DNA of 64,000 nucleotides from Antedon mediterranea (taxonomy: Eukaryota; Echinodermata; Crinoidea; Comatulida; Antedonidae): contig NC_092677.1 of the NCBI RefSeq assembly GCF_964355755.1, forward strand, positions 10,374,601 to 10,438,600, written 5' to 3'. A program made the translations under genes and the position numbers. Position 1 is the stretch's first letter. Each line of letters begins with the position of its first letter. A model generated the notes under the pieces. It saw only the letters and a list, made by a program, of their open reading frames with translations. It was not told the DNA's origin and made no database searches. Below, piece after piece: positions 42,801 to 50,300 of the stretch.

Positions 42801-42930
42801 AATCAGCAGAGTTGACAGTTCATTCATTATATTAAATGATTGATATATATTCCTTTCTTAATTCATTATTCTTACTACTTTACTTACACAATAATTGTAT
42901 GTATATGAAAGACTCGGCATTACGCTCCAT
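15699..42930 (-). CDS. CUB-domain secreted or membrane protein gene (5' part, exons 1-4)
   Basis: Gene model on the - strand, join of 42888-42930, 36051-36095, 16092-16460 and 15699-15836. It encodes 198 codons plus one base, and all junctions are phase 1. Residues 1 to about 26 form a signal peptide: a short polar start, then a hydrophobic core including IYIQLLFMLMYI. Residues from about 30 to 152 form one CUB domain, followed by a Ser/Thr-rich linker. Phase 1-1 modular exons are typical of extracellular mosaic proteins, which supports joining these distant exons. The first intron is about 6.8 kb and the second about 19.6 kb. The 3' end is missing from the model, so whether the protein is secreted or membrane anchored is open. 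Its start lies about 840 bp from the divergent CIMIP1 start. Specific function is not inferable; CUB domains mediate protein or carbohydrate binding outside the cell. Confidence 0.6.
16092..16460 (-). CDS. Exon 3 of the CUB gene: complete CUB domain
   Basis: The 369-base exon has acceptor TTTTAATCTTGCAG and donor GTAAGT, is phase 1 on both sides, and has 122 unbroken full codons. The protein starts with Cys. About 27 residues on is the CUB signature CHYRIKAPKRHVIFVNITEL (C-x-W/Y-x-I then a beta strand). The domain closes with the typical PFQLES..LKLIVQDS..SSFNAIFSF, matching the CUB end pattern of an isolated strand, an acidic turn and F-x-A-x-(Y/F). Further Cys (KPCVVKV, HCCS) are placed like the family's second disulfide. 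Several N-x-T/S sites are present. The usual calcium-binding Glu/Asp set is not obviously complete. Family assignment is by pattern only. Confidence 0.72.
16461..19083. other. Start of the 19.6-kb intron of the CUB gene, no feature seen
   Basis: AT-rich, stops in all frames, no recognised repeat family before about 19.08 kb. Confidence 0.4.
19084..19130 (+). repeat. 17-bp tandem repeat x3 (GCGAACCCCCCTTCACA)
   Basis: Three consecutive units, the last one diverging at its end. Confidence 0.85.
19501..19681 (-). mobile_element. MITE-2 copy 2
   Basis: Inverted counterpart of 4022-4195. It starts AAGCGTGTTTCCCACTAG and ends CTAGTGGGAATCAAGCTT. The core has ACCAATCACAAGCGATGG and the reverse complement of the other copy's AAGCGAAGTTATAGACAG. 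No coding potential. Confidence 0.85.
19997..20064 (+). repeat. Dispersed repeat module GATGTATTGT..TAGGCCATTTTGTAG, copy 1
   Basis: Shares GATGTATTGT, GAAGATT.ATAAAATC and AATAGGCCATTTTGTAG in order with 31189-31257. Shorter GAT(G/A)TATTGTCC starts occur at 32119 and 37324. Probably an old mobile-element end of unknown class. Confidence 0.55.
20723..20868 (-). mobile_element. MITE-1 copy C
   Basis: Left AGGTCTGTCTACAC, right TTTGATAGTGTAGACAGAGC. Interior order is reversed relative to copies A and B. The frame at 20619-20849 runs through it and is not a gene. Confidence 0.85.
22158..22631 (+). mobile_element. Minisatellite-bearing DNA transposon, copy 2
   Basis: Second, shorter copy of the element at 6477-7477. 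The left end TACCAAAAATCTTCTAATAG and right end AGCAGTACGGTA are diverged. The TTCTAATAGTAACCC array is only about nine units (22168-22312). The unique 3' segment aligns from GATGCAGCCGTAT to TAGTAACCCACTACTCTAA. Confidence 0.75.
22675..22731 (+). mobile_element. MITE-5 fragment
   Basis: Starts TACAGTAGAACCTCTTCTA and continues into the GGGACA words of the element at 52412-52573. The right end is missing. Confidence 0.45.
22889..25052 (+). CDS. Candidate spliced gene, three exons, family unknown
   Basis: Model: join of 22889-22943, 23349-23460 and 24929-25052, with consistent phases 0 to 1, 1 to 2, then stop. The first exon follows the acceptor CTTTTCTTTAG and ends at GTAAGA. The second ends at a perfect GTAAGT but has a weak acceptor (CATATAG). 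The third follows GATTTTTACAG and gives 40 open codons rich in Trp and basic residues (QSWLRNDYYPARKLATKMK), then TAG, with AATAAA two bases later. No start codon is assigned, since an upstream exon is needed or ATG at 23388 in exon 2 could serve. It lies inside the 19.6-kb intron of the CUB gene on the other strand. No domain recognised. The antisense of exon 2 is also open. Confidence 0.4.
24278..24291 (+). promoter_or_regulatory. RFX X-box-like site
   Basis: ATTGCTATGGTAAC differs from the X-box consensus GTHNYYATRRNAAC only at the first base. It lies within an intron of the tentative 22889-25052 model, so its target is unclear and it may be chance. Confidence 0.3.
25054..25059 (+). terminator. 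Polyadenylation signal AATAAA
   Basis: Lies directly after the TAG of the tentative three-exon gene. AATAAA is common in such AT-rich DNA, so it is only weak support. Confidence 0.3.
25380..25505 (+). mobile_element. 3' end of a CR1/L2-like LINE (or LINE-tailed SINE)
   Basis: The sequence AGCGCTTTGAGAC, then TGTATAAGCGCTATATAAAT (25443-25490), is the hairpin-type 3' end widespread in CR1/L2-clade LINEs and SINEs that borrow it. It is followed by a short A/C-rich tail. Just upstream a frame reading LRFQNTLKNPNFF resembles the last residues of the reverse-transcriptase ORF. It is severely 5'-truncated. Confidence 0.65.
25506..27163. other. AT-rich intron DNA, no feature seen
   Basis: Contains short (ATA)n runs and no exon-like open frame that I can support. 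Confidence 0.4.
27169..28297 (+). mobile_element. Non-autonomous DNA transposon, about 1.1 kb
   Basis: The left end reads TACCCCTTTTACACTATC. The right end, reverse complemented, reads CCCTTTTTACACTATCG. TATAG flanks both sides (27164-27168 and 28298-28302), a candidate target duplication. Sub-terminal regions are GC-rich, with repeated GGTGTA/TACACCGG words and GTGTAAATGG words. No transposase frame, so superfamily not assigned. Confidence 0.65.
28303..30468. other. AT-rich intron DNA, no feature seen
   Basis: Only short repeats, such as GGCGAGTTAATC twice at about 29722-29775. No exon or RNA gene supported. Confidence 0.4.
30469..31139 (+). mobile_element. MITE-3 copy 1 (intact)
   Basis: Inverted termini: TACCGTACTGACGCGGGTAT at the left, ATACCCGCGTCAGTACGGTA at the right. 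TA at each edge is consistent with TA target duplication. The motif GGGTATAAGCCCA and its complement recur inside both ends. The interior is non-coding. The degenerate copy is at 13700-14402. Confidence 0.9.
31189..31257 (+). repeat. Dispersed repeat module GATGTATTGT.., copy 2
   Basis: Counterpart of 19997-20064, lying 50 bp beyond the MITE-3 right end. Confidence 0.55.
31766..31875 (+). CDS. Candidate exon, unknown protein
   Basis: 36 codons open in one frame only, less AT-rich than its flanks, ending at a good donor (AGTACT|GTAAGA). The upstream AATAAG acceptor lacks a pyrimidine tract. The peptide includes MPEGIDLACGLDHKIPARL. The end phase 0 is compatible with the candidate exon at 35249. 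No family recognised. It could be a decayed insertion rather than a gene. Confidence 0.25.
33602..33751 (-). mobile_element. MITE-1 copy D
   Basis: Left TAAAGCTGTGTCTACACTAT, right TTTGATAGTGTAGATAGAGC, interior as in copy C. Termini well preserved. Confidence 0.9.
34077..34146 (+). CDS. Candidate last exon, unknown protein
   Basis: Follows a strong acceptor (TTATTTTTGTTTACACACAG) and has 22 open codons then TGA. It is distinctly less AT-rich than its flanks, with the peptide AYSPQTDYIEAGIWED at the C-terminus. Start phase 2. No partner exon with matching phase was confirmed nearby. Confidence 0.25.
35249..35380 (+). CDS. Candidate last exon, unknown protein
   Basis: After acceptor TTTTACCACTCTGCAG the phase-0 frame is open for 43 codons to TAG. 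Sample residues are TGSQTELFPCKTTLEATTWN. It could join the exon ending at 31875 (phase 0). It has no recognisable motif and lies antisense inside the large CUB-gene intron. Confidence 0.28.
   Translation, partial: NTLISLAVKSTGSQTELFPCKTTLEATTWNNFDGLKNVEFFLS
35821..35903 (+). mobile_element. MITE-1 copy E (internally deleted)
   Basis: Short copy, about 80 bp. ACTTTATGTGACAAAATGTG at the left, TAGTTTGATAATGTAGAGAG at the right. The middle repeat unit is mostly lost. Confidence 0.7.
36051..36095 (-). CDS. Exon 2 of the CUB gene: second half of the signal peptide
   Basis: A 45-base exon with near-ideal splice sites: acceptor TATATTTTTTTTCAG and donor CCAG|GTATGT. Phase 1 on both sides. Joined to exon 1 it completes the hydrophobic core (LLFMLMYITSVFS). 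It then gives RQFPD directly before the first Cys of the CUB domain, where a signal peptidase site would be expected. The distance to the CUB exon (19.6 kb) is the main weakness; the double phase match and signal-peptide logic are the support. Confidence 0.6.
36412..36530 (+). mobile_element. MITE-5 relic
   Basis: AACAGTAAAACCCCTATTGA and GGGACACC, then inverted GTGTCTCCCC, resemble the element at 52412. Strongly diverged. Confidence 0.35.
37610..37729 (+). repeat. 120-bp dispersed repeat, copy 1
   Basis: ACAATGCTGTGGGTATC, CTCAATGGAGATAC, an A-rich middle, then AAAGTTAGCAGAGCTTT and GGGCAACACT. Near-identical to 38600-38720 in the same orientation. Class unknown. The frame 37577-37765 runs through it and is not credited. 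Confidence 0.8.
38600..38720 (+). repeat. 120-bp dispersed repeat, copy 2
   Basis: Direct copy of 37610-37729 about 1 kb downstream. Confidence 0.8.
40329..40395 (+). repeat. Inverted repeat arm, left
   Basis: TGTTGTAAATCGCACTCCTC..AGGTGAGTGATCGCACTC is matched in reverse complement at 41764-41830, with scattered mismatches. The loop is about 1.37 kb. Weaker similarity extends outward (GGTGTGCTGT words). Confidence 0.65.
41764..41830 (-). repeat. Inverted repeat arm, right
   Basis: Reverse-complement partner of 40329-40395. It has GTGATCACTCACTTAACACTC and CTTGAGTATGATTTACAACA. Confidence 0.65.
42427..42480 (+). mobile_element. MITE-5 fragment
   Basis: TACAGTTGAACCCTCCCTTGGGACATCT followed by GGGGACACCTCT. 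Left end only. Confidence 0.35.
42888..42930 (-). CDS. Exon 1 of the CUB gene: start codon and signal peptide N-part
   Basis: The ATG at 42930-42928 is the first in frame after an upstream TAG. Fourteen codons and one base follow up to a textbook donor (TATTGT|GTAAGT). The residues MERNAESFIYIQLL give the polar start and the first half of the hydrophobic core, completed in frame by exon 2. The start therefore gives a classical signal peptide when spliced, which is the reason for choosing it. Confidence 0.58.
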
Positions 42931-43768
42931 TCCAAACAACACGTTAACCAATGCATTGGTAGCAATGATAAAAACCTATAGGCCAGACATTTTGAAATCG
43001 TCTGCCTAGCACTCAAACAACATGAAATGCTCATTCACCGATATGATGTTGAGCTAGCCAGCTGATGGGTAGGATTTCCTGGCCTTGGAGGAGTCAAGAC
43101 TCATTCAACCCTGTCTACATTTCACAGCAGACCAAATCTTGATTCCAGCCTGGCATTCGGTGCTAAAATAGTAATTCAATACAGAATTATAACCTGTATA
43201 TTTCATCCATTTATGAATTCCTGTCTGCCTGAAATATAGTCGATACTTTCGCTACAATCCTCTCTCTATATGATGGCTTATTATCGCATTTTATCCCATC
43301 CAAAATCCGTTTTTGACCTTCTTTCACGTCTGGCCGATCGGCCCAGACAGGTGATACCATTTAACCAGACAGGAAAACCGCCTAATGATATAACGTACGT
43401 ACTATCTAAACTATGAATAATTGATTTTGTATTGTAGGTAATCTTGTAAAAAATCTTTATTTAGGATATATTTTTGAAAAACGTAATATTTTACGTTGAT
43501 ACTATCTTCGCGTATCAATTATATTTTTTTTCAAATATTGTGAGACCGTACATTGTTACACCAATAATAATGGAATGTACCGTCAATTATAATCGTATTC
43601 AAGGTAATTGGAATATTGGTGGCGCTCTGTGTAGCCATGACAACTATTAGCAACTTAACTTGTGATAAACAAACTAAGTCGATACCAAATACAGTAATTG
43701 TAAGCGTGGCAATGTACGCCTAATTCTAAATAATAGTAGATTTTCTATATTATACTGGTTATCAAATC
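42931..43768. promoter_or_regulatory. Candidate bidirectional promoter between the CUB gene and CIMIP1
   Basis: About 840 bp separates two divergent start codons. It contains a CpG-bearing stretch with the perfect palindrome GGCCGATCGGCC (43332-43343) inside GTCTGG..CCAGAC, and an X-box near the CIMIP1 side. No TATA box can be assigned in such AT-rich DNA. Confidence 0.4.
43631..43644 (+). promoter_or_regulatory. RFX X-box upstream of CIMIP1
   Basis: GTAGCCATGACAAC fits the X-box consensus GTHNYYATRRNAAC at every position. It lies 124 bp before the CIMIP1 ATG, the usual place in ciliary genes controlled by RFX factors. Seen: motif and position. Inferred: RFX control of CIMIP1, and possibly of the divergent CUB gene. 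Confidence 0.65.
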
Positions 43769-43824
43769 ATGGCTGAAAAAATAACGAAGTCAGAGTTGAA
43801 CTTTGTAGCTCAGGATAAAATTTG
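43769..43824 (+). CDS. CIMIP1: CIMIP1 exon 1
   Basis: ATG plus 17 codons and two bases of the Trp codon, ending at TTTG|GTAAGA. Start chosen because it is the only ATG giving the family N-terminus. Confidence 0.88.
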
Positions 43825-46800
43825 GTAAGAATATAATTATAATTGTCATACTTAGCCTATAGCTATAGAGGCCTATATTAGGCTATCTTTAATTTCTTTT
43901 TATTTATTGTGTTAAAAAGGGTACACTCACCGACATTATAATAATATTTGTGTTAGAATGGTGTCTAAAATATTAATAATCTTAATAAGTAGATTTTTAA
44001 AAATGTTTATCTTTGCTATATTCAGAGAATACCTGAATAAGTTTTATTATACTGTATAATTTTTATTTTTTTTTATATGGTTGTTTTCATTAAAAACTGA
44101 CAATGTCATCATTTGCACTCTTAAAATTTATCAATTGTCATATCATCACCACATTTTCATCATCAAAAATGAAACTGTCACGTCATCAACTTGTCATTTT
44201 CATCATCATAGAAGTATATCATCTTGTCATTTTCATCATAAAAAAAACTGTTAGTCGTAATTAAGTCACAAAATTATCAACATTTTATTTAAAAAAATAT
44301 GCATTTTTACCCTATAATATGACGACAATATATTTGTAATTTTTCATAGGAAGGATCATATAAGATATGAAATAGTAGCATCACGAAAATGGCCGAAAGA
44401 ATGGGGTTTTTTAAAAACAAGTTATAGTGACGTAAGTATTATTATAGATTTTTACTTAATTTGAAAATAAAAATGCTTAAAAAAGGAACGACATTTCAAC
44501 TCCATGATGGGGTGTAAACGTCATTCCTCCATCATGAATTTAGTGCCGTAGCTAGCCACGAGAAATAATTGTTGTTTGGGGATTGCAAGAAAATGGATCA
44601 ATCTCTGTTCAAGCCACTCAGTTGCCATAATGCCTCTGTGAAATAGTGTCAGGTTAAAACCTTACCAACCACACTGGTGGCTACGGCCTGGGAGTTTCAC
44701 CATGGGACTGAAATGTTGTTCTATGTTAAGTGATATTTTTCTTTTCAAGAATGTTTATTTTAAGTTTTATATAAACAGTTCTTTCAGACCTAAATTTGTC
44801 TTAAAAGGTAAATCAGCATGAAATGGAAATAAACGTTATAACAAAATTACCAGCATGAAATGATTTTTTTTTTAAATTGCTTTTAGTCTAAATATTGATC
44901 CAGTAAAAGGGTTGGGTTTGACACGGTGATCCACCAATGAAATCACCAATCTAACAGATAACTCTGCTTATTAATAAATATGTCAATGTTTAAAAAGTCT
45001 AGACAAGAATAATTAAATTATTGATGTTTAAATCAGCATACCAAGATTAGTCCAGTTTTCTTTGAAATTTTGATTTGTTTCCAGTGAGCACATCTGCTTG
45101 AAATCTAGACAAATTATTATTACATATAATATCCTGCTTTGTGGTTAAATAATATAAATATGTCAAATCATCGGGAATCCAGATGATACCACATTTACCT
45201 CCGACGCTCGTTGCGAACGTTTTAAATTTTGCTGCCTCTTTTTTTTGAAGATTTTTGTGTATGAAATTGTTTGTAATTGATGTTTTAAATTTTGTAAAAA
45301 AATCCTCAATCCAGCTTTTTTGGCTGCTATGTATTTTATTTGCCTCCGTGAATTGTTTTGATGTTTTTTGAAATAGAAATATAGATACCGAGATATATGA
45401 AACACGACCATTGTGGAGTCAACCTACGATAAAAATATACTTTTACAGGATCCAGGATTTTTAATGAGGCAGTGAAAACATAAAATAACTTCTAATATAA
45501 GAAAAGTGCTATAATAATAATAATAATAATAATAACTTTTAACCTGAAATCCCAACTGTAAGCATAGCTTTTTTGGGGGTTAAGATAATACAAGAGGGAT
45601 AAAATAGGTATATGGAGGGTTTCCCCTCTTCTTTTCTGATTGATGAACCTGGTGGTATGTGCCATTTTCTATCACCATTTCTTGAGTCCTAGTGACAAAT
45701 CACAGATAATTTCTCAAGACAAAATGACAAAAACCAACAAAAAATTAACACTACCAAAACGAAGAACTAATTATAAAAAGAAAAGCCTATCATATAGAGG
45801 TGCAAAAATGTGGAATGAAATTAATAATGATCTTAAGAATTGCCAAACCATTTCTGTATTTAAAAAACAAATTATGACAACTTTGTAAAGATATAATGTG
45901 TATTTTAATAGATATATTATATCTCTGCCAGTTTTATTTGTAATCTATTGAGTAGTTATTTTAAAGCATAAATGAACATCAAAAACAGTAGTTAAGATTA
46001 TTTATTAGTATTTATATTTCAGTATAATGTATTGTAGTTTTTTTTTGTAGGTTTTTGTTTGTGAACTTTTTGTTTTTATGCACAGCCTTGCAGAAAAACA
46101 ACTGCTATAGTTGAGCCAAGTTTTCGTGTTTAAATAAAGCATAAATTATTATTATTTTATTATTATTATTATTACTCCACTACTTGATAAATACAGTTGC
46201 AGTAGCTGTAGAACACATTGTGGTGTGGTTGGCTGGTGAACAAATTTGTCGCCTACTGGGACAATGATATTCAATTTGGTATTGGTAAAGCAATTATGTC
46301 TAAATAAATATTAAAAATGGATGTCATTCTGCAGATGTTGGATTGGAATAGTTGGATACTTTTGGATATGTCTCTTGTTATTAATGTTTGTATCATTTTA
46401 TTATGATCTTTTATACTGTGATTTACAAATATGAATTGTGATGAATATAATTCATATATTTATGGCGTTTTGGTATTGGTGTTTTTCTTTATACACAGTT
46501 GGATCTTGAATAAATAAAAAACAAAAAATAACAAAACTAATTTACACATTCAAGTTAGATGTCCATATTGGTGCAGTGATTTTCGCAATAAAAAGGAACA
46601 ATCTCTGTTCAAGTCACAGGGTTGTCAAAGGCCTCTGTGAAAAAGTATTCAGGTTGAAACCTTACCAACCATACTGGTGGCTACGGCCCTGTTGTGGCTG
46701 TTGGGCTAAACAAAATACAGGTTTACATTCAAAACAATATTCTATAGTACATTATTTTTGTTTGTTTTCAGCAAATAATGTTACTATAAGTCTAGTATGT

Positions 46801-47297
46801 GTTCCAGACAGAGTTTTGTCTTAATATTAGTAAAAAGATAAATATTTTGGTACATATGGCATTTCATATGTATACTACTTGAGCTTGGAAAAATCGAAAT
46901 AAAAAAAAATAAATCAAATAAACAATGAATACAGACTTGGGGCAAGTCTACTATAAGTCCAAACAAGAATTAAATTTAGTTTTTATTTAGAACATTATAA
47001 CTGCCATTTTCTTTACTCTTCTAAGGTGGAGATATTTATCACAACAACATATTCATTCAATTATCGAATACTAGAGAATTCCATGCCGAGTAAAAGGACT
47101 TTCGTTTATTAACCCATATGATTTCACATTAAGCCAAGTCGTCATGCCCACAGGGCAGGATTAATGCACTATATTCACATGTAACATTAATACCATCCAA
47201 TTTAAGCATTTTTATTTAAGGGAAGTGGAGTACAATCAACCAATACGTGACAAATTAATTTAACATACGTAACAGATGATACGTAATAAATGCTTTT

Positions 47298-47333
<36 letters not shown>

Positions 47334-50300
47334 AAATGTTAATTTTTTAAATTACATTATATTTTGAGAAAACAATATGATATGTAAAGCTCTGTCTACA
47401 CTATAAAACTAGTTTGATAGCCCAAATATGGTAGTGATATACCCAAATATGGTAGTGATATGACATCATCATGTCTACATATGGGCACAAATTTTTTTGT
47501 CACATAAAGTTTAATAGTGTAGACAAAGCTTTATATGTCTGAAAAGCAGGGTTAGCTTTACTAACAGCAAAGCTCTAAAACTTTATGTGACAAAAAAAAA
47601 TTGTGATGATGTCATATCACTACCATATTTGAGCATATCACTACCATATTTGGGCACATCACACTTTCTTGTCAAACTAGTTTGTAGACAGAGCTTAAGT
47701 TAATATTTAAACAAATTTCTCAAGACATGCATTTGAGTAGTGGTGACTTTTTTCACTCAAAGGTTTTGACTGTTTCACCAAATATAGTAGAAAATATATT
47801 TTACATCATCATGCTATTAATATAAAAAAAACAAAAATTTACTGTATTTTGATTTATTATACGAGAAAAAATAGTAGTAGGAATATATGAAATAACTCTA
47901 AGCTGATTTATTATAAAATTACATTAGTTTAAAGTTCAAATTAGTTCTAAAGCCACATTCACTAAGTTTTGGGTCAATTTATAATCATTTTTTTTGTATC
48001 TATATTAAAATTTATAGTTTGCAGACAGTCAAGGTTTAAGTGCTGAAAACTTGCAGAAAATAAAACTAATATTAATTCTGAAGCAGATGTAATAGTCTAG
48101 ACAATTACCATAATTAATGACATATGTAGCATTTAACTATTAATTCATTAGGTTATAAGCAATATGATTTTATTGTAAGCCTAGCATTTCTATTGTTTGC
48201 ATGTGGTAAACCAATTTCTGTAATGTTACTGCAGTTACTGCAAGTCACATGAAAGAAAATTGTTTTGTTTGTTTTCAAGTCTCAGCTTACACAAAAAAAA
48301 GAATGTTACTGCAATTAAACGCAAGCTCTGTCTGAAAAAAAAAACCCAATAATTAGAAAAACAAAGCTAAACAATTAAAATTATAACATTTAATGTAATA
48401 CAAACAATGTAATGAAATACATCTGTATAAATACTGATTAAAGAATTTTGTTTAAATAAGTAAAATAAAATTTCATTTAAAATGAGCAAACCTGAAGTAA
48501 TAAGAGTTCAAATTTCAGATTAAAATTCGAAAAATTGCCTGAACATCAAATAATCGGTCATGTAGAATTGTCTAAACTTTATGCTAATTTTGTAAATGTC
48601 ATGGGTCATGTGACTGCTGTAATGTTTATGTTTAAGAGATAATATCAAGAAAGATGTTCTATGCATCATTTCACATCAAACCCCTAACCTGGTAACCTAT
48701 GCTTGTAAACTGCGAGTGTGCATTCTATCTCAATTTTTACTGTAGTAGCTGCCAATACATTAGCCTACACAGTAGGCTACGTCCATAGGCTACCACGTTG
48801 AATTTCCTCTATAGCGCTGGGGAAGTAAATACAGTATGTTCGTTTAAAAAAAAAATTGAAATGCAGCTATGTTGTTTTGTGAATTACATTAAAAAAAAAC
48901 TATATAAAAATCTGAGAACCCTAATGTACATTAGATAGACTTTCCACCGCTTCATGCAAGCCCGGGTTTCAACAAACTCACACAGTAAATTTGCATAACT
49001 AAGCCTAGCTTATGACGATTTTAGCTCCTTTTGTTGAAAAGAGTGTCCTGTTGTAAGAAAAAAGACTCCCCATCACCCCCACCCTTATAAACATCCTGCC
49101 TACACGCTTGTCACATGTCTTTTATTTTCGAGGCACCAGGTTTTAAGACCGCATTAAGCTGTGCAACAGTAGTGGTGCAAAACAGAGTGCTATTTTTATA
49201 GGGGTTCTTTTTTTTTTAAACAAAAACTGCTCTAAGCTATAATTAGGCCTCTACCACCATTCTTATGTAGTCTCTAGTTTGAAGAGGTCACTTTAGAAGG
49301 TAGGGGTGTGGAGCAGTTTGTAGAAGGTAGGGGTGTGGAGCAGTTTGTAGAAGGTAGGGGTGTGGAGCAGTTTGTAGAAGGTAGGGGTGTGGAGCAGTTT
49401 GTAGAAGGTAGGGGTGTGGAGCAGTTTGTAGAAGGTAGGGGTGTGGAGCAGTTTGTAGAAGGTAGGGGTGTGGAGCAGTTTGTTTAAAGTTTGGGGTTTG
49501 CTGTGTAGCATTTACTCTAAAAGATCCGAAAAAATAAACCCTCTATAATAATACAATGCATCATGTAAATACATATAAGTTAAAGGGGAAGAATCATGCA
49601 CCTTATGACATCCTAAAACAACAAAAATAAAACAAAGAGCAAAGATTAGAATTGACATAAATCACAAAACTTGGCATTTCCTTATTACAACTTGTTTAAT
49701 CATGCCATGTAATATATGTTTACACTTTGTCTAGACAAGGCTTATATAATTCCTTGAAAACTATTACAACAACCAAAACATATTGTATAATTCATTGAAT
49801 AAAAATTAATGATTGACTTAATATTTGTGACAGTCTATACCATATATGGTAATACTGGATTTAGACAACCTTTAGTTACATAATAATATATGATGAATTC
49901 AAATAAAACCCATACATATGATGAATACATATTACATCAACCTGAACTAAACATTCTAAAACAATTCTAATATATTTATTTATAAATAATTAATTGAATA
50001 AAATAAGAATAAGAATATCACTAAACATTCTAAAATAAATATATTTATTAATTTAATTACTGATTTACTTTTTCTTGATACTGAGGACACTTAAATTTTT
50101 AATTCCCATGTGATTAAAATGTCATAAATATAGGAAGGCCAACTTTTAATAGATCAGTCTTCCACTAGGTTGTATATTACTGAAATTCTTTATTCAACAG
50201 TCGCATTAAATATTGTAATACTAATAATATAATACTGTACAGTTGAACATTGAAAACAATAAATTACTGAGACTAGAATCTTTATTCAACACTTATACGT

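Noticed and set aside
45163-45411. 82-codon - strand Lys/Gln-rich frame
   Set aside because: No splice or family support; antisense inside CIMIP1 intron 2 next to retroposon debris.
49293-49511. - strand frame of KLLHTPTFY repeats
   Set aside because: 27-bp minisatellite happens to be a multiple of three; no gene context.
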